This document shows, in pieces, positions 27,177 through 35,094 of a stretch of DNA of 64,000 nucleotides. The stretch spans positions 186,001 to 250,000 of the forward strand of contig NZ_CP018787.1 in the NCBI RefSeq assembly GCF_002127965.1, given 5' to 3'. This DNA is from Oxalobacter formigenes (GTDB taxonomy: Bacteria; Pseudomonadota; Gammaproteobacteria; Burkholderiales; Burkholderiaceae_D). The notes beneath the pieces were generated by a model, which saw only the letters and a program-made list of their open reading frames with translations, ran no database searches and was not told the DNA's origin. The position numbers were made by a program, and so were the translations under genes. Numbering within the stretch: position 1 is the stretch's first letter; each line of letters begins with the position of its first letter.

Positions 27177-28184
27177 ATGAAAATTGCGATCATAGGAGCC
27201 GGAGCGATAGGAGGCTACGTAGGAGTGAAACTGGCGTTAGCGGGAGAAGACGTCACCTTCATCGTGAGGGGAGCCAACCTCGAGGCCATCAAGAACAACG
27301 GCATGAAGCTGATAATGGAAGATGGAACCGAGCACGTCGCAAAAAACGTCAAAGCCACGAACAGCTACGATGAAGCGGGTCCGCAAGACATGGTCATTCT
27401 GGCCTTGAAAGCCCATCAGGTAGACGCGGTAGCGGAAGACGTGCCCAAACTGTTCGGGCCGGACACCGTCGTCGTCACCATGCAAAACGGCATTCCGTTC
27501 TGGTACTTCCACAAACACGGAGGTCCACACGAAGGCAAGCGCGTCCAGAGCGTCGATCCGACAGGACTCATCAGCGCCAAAATTCCGGCAGACCGCATAT
27601 TGGGTTGCGTCGTCTACCCGGCTTCCGCATTGATCGCTCCTGGCGTCGTCCAGCACATCGAGGGAGACCGTTTCCCGATCGGCGAACTCGACGGAAGCAT
27701 CACCGAGCGGGCCCAGAAAGTGTCCGAAGCCTTCATCAACGCCGGCTTCAAATCGCCGATTCTGGAAAACATCCGTTCGGAAATCTGGTTAAAGCTGTGG
27801 GGCAACCTCACCTTCAACCCCATCAGCTCCCTGTCGCACTCCACATTGGTCGACATCTGCCAATTCCCGTTATCGAGAGAGCTGGCAGGAGACATGATGA
27901 TAGAAGCCCAGAGAATCGCCAACAAACTCGGCATCGAATTCCGTGTTCCACTGGAAAAGAGAATCCGTGGAGCTGAAAAAGTCGGCAAACACAAAACCTC
28001 CATGCTGCAAGACGTAGAAGCGGGAAGAGCGCCGGAAATCGACGCCCTCGTTGGATCCGTTGTTGAACTGGGACGCATCACCAACACAGCCACCCCGCAC
28101 ATCAACACCGTCTATGCGTTGGTCAAACTGCTGGCCAAAACCATGGAAGAAGAAAACGGCAAAGTCAAACTGGAATCCTGTTGA
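27177..28184 (+). CDS. 2-Dehydropantoate 2-reductase family oxidoreductase
   Basis: NADPH-dependent reductase of the ApbA/PanE fold, 335 residues. The nucleotide-binding loop GAGAIGGYVG starts the protein, followed by MQNGIP, the catalytic-lysine segment WLKLWGNLTFNP, and the C-terminal helical domain with SMLQDVEAGRAPEIDAL. PanE makes pantoate for CoA synthesis; longer members like this one also reduce other 2-keto acids, so the substrate is open. Its pairing with the glyoxylate aminotransferase 180 bases downstream hints at keto-acid metabolism. Codon use is unusual: many GGA codons near the start and mostly C-ending codons thereafter. Ribosome site AAGGGAAAG. Confidence 0.85.
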   Translation: MKIAIIGAGAIGGYVGVKLALAGEDVTFIVRGANLEAIKNNGMKLIMEDGTEHVAKNVKATNSYDEAGPQDMVILALKAHQVDAVAEDVPKLFGPDTVVVTMQNGIPFWYFHKHGGPHEGKRVQSVDPTGLISAKIPADRILGCVVYPASALIAPGVVQHIEGDRFPIGELDGSITERAQKVSEAFINAGFKSPILENIRSEIWLKLWGNLTFNPISSLSHSTLVDICQFPLSRELAGDMMIEAQRIANKLGIEFRVPLEKRIRGAEKVGKHKTSMLQDVEAGRAPEIDALVGSVVELGRITNTATPHINTVYALVKLLAKTMEEENGKVKLESC

Positions 28185-28213
28185 ATCGGCGATAAAAAAA
28201 AACGACACAAACC

Positions 28214-28244
28214 CCTGTCCTGTCCCAACAAACAGGACAGGACA
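28214..28244 (+). repeat. Hairpin with two alternative pairing registers between the reductase and aminotransferase genes
   Basis: CCTGTCCTGT (28214-28223) pairs with ACAGGACAGG (28232-28241), and, shifted by three bases, TGTCCTGTCC (28217-28226) pairs with GGACAGGACA (28235-28244). Each gives a perfect ten-base stem with an eight-base loop. No T-run follows, so it is not an ordinary terminator. It may protect the upstream message's 3' end or tune read-through. Confidence 0.7.
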
Positions 28245-28363
28245 ACCAGAAAGCATCCCAAGAGACCCAAAATGGGGGAAAATAATGCCCTAGGACATTA
28301 ATTCTCGTTAGGCCCCAAAAAGAAACCTGACAAACCCTTTATTTCCTATAGAGACATAAAATC

Positions 28364-29593
28364 ATGGCAGCAAAAAAAATCAGCTCATTCCATCCACCAC
28401 AACGCGTCCTGATGGGCCCGGGCCCCTCCAACATCAACCCGCGCGTATTGGCCGCAATGAGCCTCCCCGTCATCGGATACATGGATCCGGCCTTCGTCGA
28501 CATGATGGCCGAACTCAAAACCCTGTTACGTTATGCCTTCCAGACAGACAACCAGCTGACCTACCCGATCTCCGGGCCCGGTTCCGTTGGCATGGAAAGC
28601 TGCTTCGTCAACATGGTCGCTCCTGGCGACAAAGTCGTCGTCTGCAGAAACGGCGTCTTTGGCGGTCGCATGATCGAAAACGTCGAACGCTGCAAAGGCA
28701 CCCCGATCATCGTCGAAGGCACGTGGGGAGAACCCGTTGACCCGAACGCTGTGGAAGACGCATTGAAGAAAAACCCCGACGCCAGAATCGTCGCGTTCGT
28801 TCATGCCGAAACCTCCACCGGTTGCGTTTCCGACGCCAAAACCCTGGCAGAGGTCGCTCACAAACACGACTGTCTGACCATCGTCGACGCCGTCACCTCC
28901 CTGGCAGGCTGTCCGTTGAAAGTCAAGGAATGGGATCTGGACGCCGTCTACTCCGCCAGCCAGAAATGTCTGTCGTGCACTCCGGGCCTGTCCCCGGTCA
29001 CCTACTCCGACCGCGTCATCGACTATGTTACGGGAAGAAAAGACAAGGTCCAGAGCTGGTTCATGGATTTGAATCTCATCCTGAACTACTGGGGTCACAC
29101 CGTTCGTACCTATCACCATACTGCACCGATCAACGGCCTGTTCGCCCTGCACGAAGCCCTGTTGCTGCTGAAAGAAGAAGGCATCGAAAACACCTGGGCA
29201 AGACACCAGAGACACTATCAGGCCCTGAAAGCCGGCTTTGAAGCCATGGGTCTGAAATTTCTGGTCAAGGAAGAAAAAGACAGGTTGCCGCAGATCAGTA
29301 CCATCATGGTACCGGAAGGGATTGACGAAGCGGAAGTCAGATCGAAATTGTTGTCTGAATTCAACGTTGAAATCGGTGCCGGATTGGGACCGTTGGCAGG
29401 CAAGGTCTGGCGTTTCGGTCTGATGGGATATACGGCGAACTCGGCCAATGTGATGTTGTGTCTGTCGGCTCTGGGTTCGATTCTCTCGAAGATGGGGTAT
29501 CCGGTCAAGGTCGGTGAGGCTGAGGCTGCCGCTCATCAGTCTTATGCCAATCAGCATACGTCCATGGCTCAGAAGGCTCGCTCCCGCTCCTGA
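28364..29593 (+). CDS. Alanine/serine-glyoxylate aminotransferase (class V PLP enzyme)
   Basis: Transfers an amino group from alanine or serine to glyoxylate, giving glycine. Class V aminotransferase of 409 residues: MGPGPSNINPRVL near the N-terminus, the cofactor-contact block GPGSVGMES, VDAVTSLAG with the PLP-ring aspartate, and Lys201 in SASQKC as the Schiff-base lysine. WRFGLMGY near the end is typical of AGXT/SgaA. In an oxalate degrader glyoxylate is an expected intermediate. Codon use is strongly biased to C-ending and GAA/AAA codons for about three quarters of the gene, then shifts near 29280 to GAG, AAG, CAT and TAT codons. A terminator follows. Confidence 0.9.
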   Translation: MAAKKISSFHPPQRVLMGPGPSNINPRVLAAMSLPVIGYMDPAFVDMMAELKTLLRYAFQTDNQLTYPISGPGSVGMESCFVNMVAPGDKVVVCRNGVFGGRMIENVERCKGTPIIVEGTWGEPVDPNAVEDALKKNPDARIVAFVHAETSTGCVSDAKTLAEVAHKHDCLTIVDAVTSLAGCPLKVKEWDLDAVYSASQKCLSCTPGLSPVTYSDRVIDYVTGRKDKVQSWFMDLNLILNYWGHTVRTYHHTAPINGLFALHEALLLLKEEGIENTWARHQRHYQALKAGFEAMGLKFLVKEEKDRLPQISTIMVPEGIDEAEVRSKLLSEFNVEIGAGLGPLAGKVWRFGLMGYTANSANVMLCLSALGSILSKMGYPVKVGEAEAAAHQSYANQHTSMAQKARSRS

Positions 29594-29619
29594 TTCCTCT
29601 CTTCTATCCCTTTATTCAT

Positions 29620-29643
29620 ACGCCCGCTTAACGCGGGCGTTTG
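29620..29643 (+). terminator. Terminator after the glyoxylate aminotransferase
   Basis: ACGCCCGC (29620-29627) pairs with GCGGGCGT (29633-29640), and TTTGTGT follows. The stem is GC-rich; the T-tail is interrupted. Confidence 0.75.
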
Positions 29644-29826
29644 TGTCTGAAAGCGAGCTCCAGTAATATACGTACCTCGCATCACTTTTATTAAGCAGTG
29701 CGATACGTCGTTATACCTGTTCTGCCGGATCGTCATTAAGGAATAATCAATGCCGACCGGAGCGACTCTGATAGACTCGTCAAAACACAACCGGACAAGT
29801 CATCGAATTGATGTAAAGGATAAACC

Positions 29827-30372
29827 GTGCTGTACAGTATTCTGAAAATGATCATTGATGCCGCCACAACCATATTGGGTGGCGCTTTTCTGCTGAGATT
29901 TTTGATTCAGGTCGTCCGGGCCAGACCCCCGATGCGAATTGCCAATCTGATTTTCCAGTTGACCGACTGGGCAATCAAGCCTTTGCGCAAGGCTATTCCC
30001 GGTAAAGGCGGCTATGACTGGGCATCCATCGTTGCAGCCGTTTTGATGGCGGTAATTTCAGCCCTGTTCGACACCTGGCTGATCAATTATTTTGCCGTAA
30101 AAGTCATCGTTTTCCTGACAGCCCTGTCCCTTTTGCACTGGATTATCTATGGTTTCATGGGTCTGCTCGTAATCGAAGCCGTGTTCAGCTGGGTCAATCC
30201 TTTTGCGCCGGTCGCGTCGTTCGTCCGTGAACTGAATGCACCTTTGCTGAATCCGATCCGGCGATTCATTCCGACGCTGGGCGGTTTCGACTTTTCAACC
30301 CTGATCGCTTTTTTCCTGCTTCAAATCATTTCGCGAGTCGTCACCAACCTTATCCTGTCCAATCTGATATGA
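29827..30372 (+). CDS. YggT family membrane protein
   Basis: Integral membrane protein of 181 residues made of two YggT repeats, each with a pair of membrane helices and an arginine-containing turn (FLLRFLIQ, then NPIRRFIPTLGGFDFS). The family is widespread and is implicated in membrane or division functions, without a defined activity. The GTG start at 29827 follows AAAGGA. The stop overlaps the start of the next gene by four bases (ATGA), so the two are translationally coupled. The usual partner yggS lies 2 kb away instead of next to it. Confidence 0.88.
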   Translation: MLYSILKMIIDAATTILGGAFLLRFLIQVVRARPPMRIANLIFQLTDWAIKPLRKAIPGKGGYDWASIVAAVLMAVISALFDTWLINYFAVKVIVFLTALSLLHWIIYGFMGLLVIEAVFSWVNPFAPVASFVRELNAPLLNPIRRFIPTLGGFDFSTLIAFFLLQIISRVVTNLILSNLI

Positions 30373-30671
30373 CGAAGGAATGGTTATCCAGAACTAACGC
30401 AGGATACCGGATTGCCGTACAGGTCAGCCCGAATGCGAAAAAAACGGAAATTGTTTCGTCTGACGGTGAAGCCTTGCGCATCAGATTACAGGCACCACCT
30501 GTTGACGGCAAAGCCAATGAAGCGCTGGTTCAATTCATTGCGAAAAAACTTCGAACCCCAAAGAGGAACGTTAGCATAACGCACGGTCTTTCCGCAAAAC
30601 ACAAACTGCTTGAAATCGGTTTGCCCGACATCCCGGAAGAAGAGCTCGAAAAACAACTGCTTTCTTCCTGA
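30369..30671 (+). CDS. YggU/DUF167 family protein
   Basis: Small conserved protein of 100 residues. The family pattern is clear: IAVQVSPNAKKTEI, then LRIRLQAPPVDGKANEAL and a closing SAKHKLLEI. Function is unknown; structures of homologues show a compact alpha/beta fold. It overlaps the yggT stop by four bases, forming a two-gene unit, and ends five bases before the convergent ampD stop. Confidence 0.9.
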   Translation: MTKEWLSRTNAGYRIAVQVSPNAKKTEIVSSDGEALRIRLQAPPVDGKANEALVQFIAKKLRTPKRNVSITHGLSAKHKLLEIGLPDIPEEELEKQLLSS

Positions 30672-30675
30672 ACGT

Positions 30676-31263
30676 TTATTCAATCCAGAAATCAGGCAAG
30701 GCATTTCCTGTTTCAGATGTACTGGTTTCTCCCAGCATTTTTTTATAAAGCTGCCAATCGAAAAACGGGCCCGGATCGGTCTTTCTGACCGGAGCGATAT
30801 GCTGATGACCAGTAATGGTTTTCAGGGAATAACGCCGACGCAACGCATCCGTCAGGGACACAAGCGTCTCATACTGCTCGGGCTCGAATGAAACAAAATC
30901 CGTCCCTTCCAGTTCGACTCCGACAGAAAAATCATTACATCCTTCCCGCCCCTTGAAAGATGAAACACCGGCATGCCATGCACGTTTATCGGCCGATACG
31001 AACTGGAACAGGCTGCCATCACGTCGTATGAAAAAATGGGAAGACACTTTCAGTGCGCGTAACTGGTCAAAGAAGGGATGCGCATTACAATCCAGTCGAT
31101 TAAGAAACAGATCGGCGATACAATGGCCACCAAACTGTCCGGGAGGCAAGCTGATATTGTGTATAACCAGCAGATCGATTCCCTGATTGTCGGGACGATC
31201 GTTCTGGTTGGGCGAAGCCAGACGTGTCGCTTGCAGGCACCAGCCTTCTTTGTCGATATCCAT
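30676..31263 (-). CDS. ampD: 1,6-anhydro-N-acetylmuramyl-L-alanine amidase AmpD
   Basis: Cytoplasmic zinc amidase that trims recycled cell-wall muropeptides, 195 residues. The zinc ligands fit the family: His in LLVIHNISLPPG, then His and Asp in the GHQHIAPVRKTDPGP region. No signal peptide is present, which agrees with a cytosolic recycling role. The start at 31263 (MDIDKEGW) is preferred to an in-frame TTG at 31296. It diverges from the acetyltransferase gene. Confidence 0.93.
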   Translation of the reverse strand: MDIDKEGWCLQATRLASPNQNDRPDNQGIDLLVIHNISLPPGQFGGHCIADLFLNRLDCNAHPFFDQLRALKVSSHFFIRRDGSLFQFVSADKRAWHAGVSSFKGREGCNDFSVGVELEGTDFVSFEPEQYETLVSLTDALRRRYSLKTITGHQHIAPVRKTDPGPFFDWQLYKKMLGETSTSETGNALPDFWIE

Positions 31264-31324
31264 GGGCAGTAGTAACTCGAGTGAAAGTATTTTCAATTAA
31301 AAACCATTATTGCCTTTCTTTCAA

Positions 31325-31876
31325 ATGCTTTTGGAAACAGAACGCCTTGTCCTGCGCAAAATCACCCGAAAAGATTTTCCCGATCTTTGCAAAATGCTTC
31401 AGGACGCTGATGTCATGTGGGCATACGAACATGCCTTTACCGATCTTGAAGTGACTGTCTGGCTGGAACGACAACTGGAACGCTACCGGGAAAACGGTTT
31501 CGGCCTGATGGCCGTCATATTGAAAGCGACAAATGAACTGATCGGGCAAACGGGCATCACTCTGCAGGACTGGAATGGCCGTCATGTTCCTGAGATAGGC
31601 TACATCTTCAACAAGGCACACTGGCATATGGGTTATGCAATCGAAGCCGCTTCAGCCTGTAAACAATATGCCTTTGAGACACTCGGGTTCAATGAAGTGT
31701 ATTCCATCATACGGGACAATAATATCCCGTCCCAAAAAGTGGCCACCAGAAACGGCATGGAAAAGATCGGCGAGACAATCAAGTTTTACTATAACGTATA
31801 CATGCCTCACACCATTTACCGGATCACCCGGGACGAATACCGGAACAGCAATCAGGATTTCCTGGATGAGAAATAA
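31325..31876 (+). CDS. GNAT family N-acetyltransferase (RimJ/RimL-like)
   Basis: Acetyl-CoA-dependent acetyltransferase of 183 residues resembling the ribosomal-protein or amino-acid-modifying RimJ group. It opens with LETERLVLRKIT, contains EIGYIFNKAHWHMGYAIEA in the acetyl-CoA loop region and NxxSQKVATRNGMEKIG near the C-terminus. Target unknown. An in-frame TTG at 31310 is possible, but the ATG at 31325 fits the family. Its last 25 bases overlap the convergent zinc-ribbon gene. Confidence 0.85.
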   Translation: MLLETERLVLRKITRKDFPDLCKMLQDADVMWAYEHAFTDLEVTVWLERQLERYRENGFGLMAVILKATNELIGQTGITLQDWNGRHVPEIGYIFNKAHWHMGYAIEAASACKQYAFETLGFNEVYSIIRDNNIPSQKVATRNGMEKIGETIKFYYNVYMPHTIYRITRDEYRNSNQDFLDEK

Positions 31877-32148
31877 GCGGCACTGTGTTCCCGGCAACAG
31901 AAAATTTTTCCGGAATGTTCCAATGCTTCCGAATCCGGGATATAAATTCCACATTCTTCACAACAGACCATCTGTTCCACTTCACCCCGCCTCTGAATAT
32001 GGGGACGTGGAGGAGGGGAGGCATTCCGGAATGGATTTTCACCGTGCTGAAAATTCTGTCTGATGATGAAAATACGGGAACTGCGCCGCAATTTGGCAAT
32101 AATTGCAGCGATGACCAAAGCGATAATCAGTAACCACATCCATCCCAT
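31852..32148 (-). CDS. PP0621 family membrane-anchored zinc-ribbon protein
   Basis: Small protein of 98 residues: one N-terminal membrane helix (WMWLLIIALVIAAIIAKL), a basic linker, then a cysteine cluster (VCCEECGIYIPDSEAL and FCCREH) that forms a likely zinc ribbon. Such proteins are common in beta- and gammaproteobacteria and have no assigned function. The ATG at 32148 has GGAG at good distance. The 3' end overlaps the acetyltransferase gene tail-to-tail. Confidence 0.8.
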   Translation of the reverse strand: MGWMWLLIIALVIAAIIAKLRRSSRIFIIRQNFQHGENPFRNASPPPRPHIQRRGEVEQMVCCEECGIYIPDSEALEHSGKIFCCREHSAAYFSSRKS

Positions 32149-32281
32149 TTCCAGTCTCCCGTACAAAGTCGCCTGTCCAGTAAAGCGGCTTTAACATCAT
32201 TTACGACAATGATTAATTTTCTCTTCGTCTTTATAATGAAAACGAAACAATATTGAGTCTATCACATTGACGTTCTCAATC

Positions 32282-32992
32282 ATGACCGACATTACAAACC
32301 ATTTACAAACTATTACCAAAAACATTGAGGCAGCCGCCAGCAAAGCCAATCGTGGTCCCCATACGGTTCATTTGCTCGCCGTTTCCAAAACCCGGCCGCC
32401 AGAAGATATTCTTGAAGCAGCCGAAGCGGGGCAACTCGCTTTCGGTGAAAACTATGAACAGGAAGCCGTCTCCAAAATCGAGTCTATCCGCCAATCCCGG
32501 CCGGATCTGAAACTGGAATGGCATTTTATCGGCCCCATCCAGAGCAACAAGACCCGTTCCATTGCCGAGCACTTCGACTGGGTGCATTCAGTGGATCGGG
32601 AAAAAATCGCACGACGCCTTTCCGAACAACGACCGGAAAATCTTCCGCCGCTGAATGTCTGCCTTCAGGTCAATATCAGCAAGGAAAAAACCAAAAGCGG
32701 CGTATTGCCCGAAGAAGTGTCCGTTTTGGCAAAAGCGGTTTCGGCAATGCCGAATCTGCGATTGCGTGGTCTGATGGCTATCCCGGAACCGGAAAGCGAT
32801 CCGGTGAAACAGCGCGAGCCTTTTTCTGCAATGAAAACCCTGTTCGACCAGCTGGTTCAGTCAGGATACGATCTGGATACCTTGTCCATGGGCATGTCGG
32901 ACGATATGGAAACCGCCATACAGGAAGGCGCGACAACCGTGCGTATCGGCACAGCCATCTTTGGCAAACGGAGTTATCCGGACAAACAGTGA
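32282..32992 (+). CDS. YggS family pyridoxal-phosphate homeostasis protein
   Basis: PLP-binding, barrel-fold protein of 236 residues (PLPBP/PROSC family) that buffers the vitamin B6 cofactor; it is not known to have catalytic activity. Lys36 in LAVSKTRP is the PLP lysine; FGENYEQEAVSK, WHFIGPIQSNK and the late SMGMSDDMETAI complete the family pattern. The ATG at 32282 is chosen over an in-frame TTG at 32267. In many genomes it is next to proC and yggT; here it stands alone. Confidence 0.94.
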   Translation: MTDITNHLQTITKNIEAAASKANRGPHTVHLLAVSKTRPPEDILEAAEAGQLAFGENYEQEAVSKIESIRQSRPDLKLEWHFIGPIQSNKTRSIAEHFDWVHSVDREKIARRLSEQRPENLPPLNVCLQVNISKEKTKSGVLPEEVSVLAKAVSAMPNLRLRGLMAIPEPESDPVKQREPFSAMKTLFDQLVQSGYDLDTLSMGMSDDMETAIQEGATTVRIGTAIFGKRSYPDKQ

Positions 32993-33021
32993 ACGGACAA
33001 ATTTTTTAAGCCAGCCGGAAA

Positions 33022-33348
33022 TTATTTTTTTCGTCTGGCAAGAAACCCCAGCACGAATGACAGAACCGGTTTGAACCGGCGCCATGTTTTGAACAGGACT
33101 GTTGCCGATACAGCCCATGAAATGATGCGGCGTGGGCGCAACGCCAGCAATGTCAGAATAACAGGTGCGACAACAAGAGGATTTTTCTTGATCTTGTTAA
33201 AGCCGCTCAGGAACCCGAGACCTTTCGACACAATATCCGGCATCTGAAACAGTGAAAGCGCCTCGACCGCCAGTTTCTCGCGCAAAAGAGCGCTCTGAAC
33301 CAGTAGTTCCGCCTTTCGTTTCGTCATTTTGTTGGATGAGTCAGCCAT
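33022..33348 (-). CDS. YqjK-like protein
   Basis: Basic protein of 108 residues with a helical N-terminal half and one or two short hydrophobic stretches (VVAPVILTLLAL, then SFVLGFLARRKK). It matches the third gene of the yqjD-yqjE-yqjK cluster in position and character. It starts 21 bases after the yqjE stop and is the last gene of the unit. Function unknown. Confidence 0.7.
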   Translation of the reverse strand: MADSSNKMTKRKAELLVQSALLREKLAVEALSLFQMPDIVSKGLGFLSGFNKIKKNPLVVAPVILTLLALRPRRIISWAVSATVLFKTWRRFKPVLSFVLGFLARRKK

Positions 33349-33369
33349 CGGGTATAGATTTATTTATGC

Positions 33370-33729
33370 TCAGGATGTCAGACGATCGATATCTTTTGCT
33401 ATTTCCTGACATGTCAGGGCCAGCATCTTCGGTTTTCTGGCAAAGCTTCTCTTCACTCCGATAGCGATTCCCAGCGTGACCAGTCCGAAAAAGACAATCA
33501 GCCCGATCATGGCAGGTATCCGGTAGGATTCCCAGCAAAGGACGATGATCAGGATAACGGCAAGCAATATCGTCAGCGCAAGGCAAAAGAGACCCGCGAG
33601 CGATAACAAAAGATAAGCGAGAAGACGAGTCCATTCCTCTTCCACTTCTATTGAAATCAGCTCGAAACGTGTCTTCAGGATGGCAAGTACCGTACCCGCC
33701 ACCCTGACAAAAGAATCGCCCAATGCCAT
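33370..33729 (-). CDS. YqjE / holin-superfamily III inner-membrane protein
   Basis: Membrane protein of 119 residues with two long hydrophobic helices (about 37-65 and 70-92) after an amphipathic N-terminus (LKTRFELISIEVEEE). The family is labelled phage holin superfamily III but is chromosomal and part of the yqjD-yqjE-yqjK stress cluster, so no prophage is implied. Its start lies 16 bases after the yqjD-like stop. Confidence 0.82.
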   Translation of the reverse strand: MALGDSFVRVAGTVLAILKTRFELISIEVEEEWTRLLAYLLLSLAGLFCLALTILLAVILIIVLCWESYRIPAMIGLIVFFGLVTLGIAIGVKRSFARKPKMLALTCQEIAKDIDRLTS

Positions 33730-33745
33730 AAGCTATCCGTAAACT

Positions 33746-34066
33746 TTATTTTTTACGAGCAATCAGGATGCCGACGAGAACACCGACGGCGGCAACGATA
33801 CCGGCTGCTTTCCAGGGATTTTCCTTGACATATTCCGCTGTACAGACTGCCGCATCTTTTGCTTTTGTAACAACGATGTCTTCCAGTTCGCCCAAAGCGA
33901 ATTTGGCGTCGACGAGCGTCGATTCCAGTTTCTTCTTGGCATTCTGGTAGGTTTCGCTTCCCTGATGCGTACTGTTTTCCAGTACTTTTTCAGCGTCGTT
34001 GATGATCGATTTCAGGCTTCCCATCAGTTTGTTACCGGATTGTCCTGCATTTTCCAGAATTTCCAT
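33746..34066 (-). CDS. YqjD/ElaB (DUF883) family membrane-anchored protein
   Basis: 106-residue protein with a long helical N-terminal part and a C-terminal membrane span (NPWKAAGIVAAVGVLVGILIARKK-type tail). In E. coli, YqjD and ElaB attach ribosomes to the membrane in stationary phase. First gene of a three-gene unit with YqjE- and YqjK-like proteins, with AGGGAGGAAAG-like ribosome site ahead of its ATG. The motif NPWKA-x-G is diagnostic. Confidence 0.9.
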   Translation of the reverse strand: MEILENAGQSGNKLMGSLKSIINDAEKVLENSTHQGSETYQNAKKKLESTLVDAKFALGELEDIVVTKAKDAAVCTAEYVKENPWKAAGIVAAVGVLVGILIARKK

Positions 34067-34176
34067 ATTCTTTCCTCCCTTTTAACTTATGTAAAAAGTG
34101 TATTTCGACAATGAATAATTTAACAGACAAGCACGACAATTGCCAAAAACTTTATGCGTTTTTCATAGGATAAACC

Positions 34177-35055
34177 TTAACGTAACGCATAGTCCAGTGC
34201 AATGCCGAGGAATATAAACGCACCCAGCCAGTTATTGTGACGAAAAGCGAAAAAACAAGCGTTTCTGTCACGATTTCTGATCAGTCTGTAATGATAAGCT
34301 GCACACAAGACAGCCAGTGACCAGCCCATGACAAACCATTTTCCCAAACCGGTGAAAATTCCTGCAAACAACACGATGATGAGCATCATGAAATAGCAGG
34401 CCATCACCGCCAGCACATCATAACGGCCGAAGGTAATGGCCGACGTGAAAATCCCGATTTTCAAATCGTCGTCACGGTCCACCATAGCGTATTCAGTATC
34501 GTATGCCAGCGCCCAGAAGATATTAGCCAATAACAAAAACCATGCGATCCAGGGCACATTATTTTGTACCGCTGCAAACGCCATCGGAATGCCGAACCCG
34601 AAGGCGATACCGAGATAAGCCTGAGGCAAGGCAAAAAAGCGCTTGAACAGTGGATAAGTGGCCGCCACGACAAGGGCAATGACGGACAAACCGACAGTCA
34701 GCCAATTCAGGGACAACACCAGCAAAAAGGACAAAAACGCCAATGAGCAGGCGACCCAGACAGCTTCGAGCGGCCTCAGTTTTCCGGACGTGAGCGGTCG
34801 ATCGGCGGTTCTTTTGACATGCCTGTCAAAGTCCCTGTCGGCAAAATCGTTGATAGCACACCCGGCCGAACGCATCAAGACCGTCCCGAGAACAAAAACG
34901 AGGACCAGATACCAGTCGGGCTTGCCATCAGAAGCGATCCACAGGGCACATAAAGTCGGCCATAACAGCAAAAGGGAACCGATCGGCTTGTCGAGACGCA
35001 CAAGTCGCAAATACAGCATAAACCGGTTTTCCATTACATCAGATTGTGTGGTCAT
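34177..35055 (-). CDS. ubiA: 4-Hydroxybenzoate polyprenyltransferase UbiA
   Basis: Integral membrane prenyltransferase of 292 residues with about eight membrane helices that attaches the polyprenyl tail to 4-hydroxybenzoate for ubiquinone. The two Mg-pyrophosphate-binding motifs are present: NDFADRD and DRDDD after YDTEYAMV. The N-terminal [16 protein letters not shown] is typical. Its presence implies that quinone synthesis persists although bc1 genes are missing near sspA. Start chosen at the ATG 35055; recG ends 40 bases upstream in the same orientation (35095). Confidence 0.94.
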   Translation of the reverse strand: MTTQSDVMENRFMLYLRLVRLDKPIGSLLLLWPTLCALWIASDGKPDWYLVLVFVLGTVLMRSAGCAINDFADRDFDRHVKRTADRPLTSGKLRPLEAVWVACSLAFLSFLLVLSLNWLTVGLSVIALVVAATYPLFKRFFALPQAYLGIAFGFGIPMAFAAVQNNVPWIAWFLLLANIFWALAYDTEYAMVDRDDDLKIGIFTSAITFGRYDVLAVMACYFMMLIIVLFAGIFTGLGKWFVMGWSLAVLCAAYHYRLIRNRDRNACFFAFRHNNWLGAFIFLGIALDYALR

Positions 35056-35094
35056 TCCAAGGCAAAACAATTGAATTGATAAATTAAAACCCGA

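Noticed and set aside
28214-28244. Hairpin as a terminator of the reductase gene
   Set aside because: No T-run follows on either side.
28526-29557. 343-codon antisense frame in the aminotransferase gene
   Set aside because: Arises from the strongly C-ending codon use of the real gene; no recognisable domain.
33370-33729. Phage holin, as a sign of prophage
   Set aside because: It belongs to the chromosomal yqjD-yqjE-yqjK trio and no other phage genes are near.
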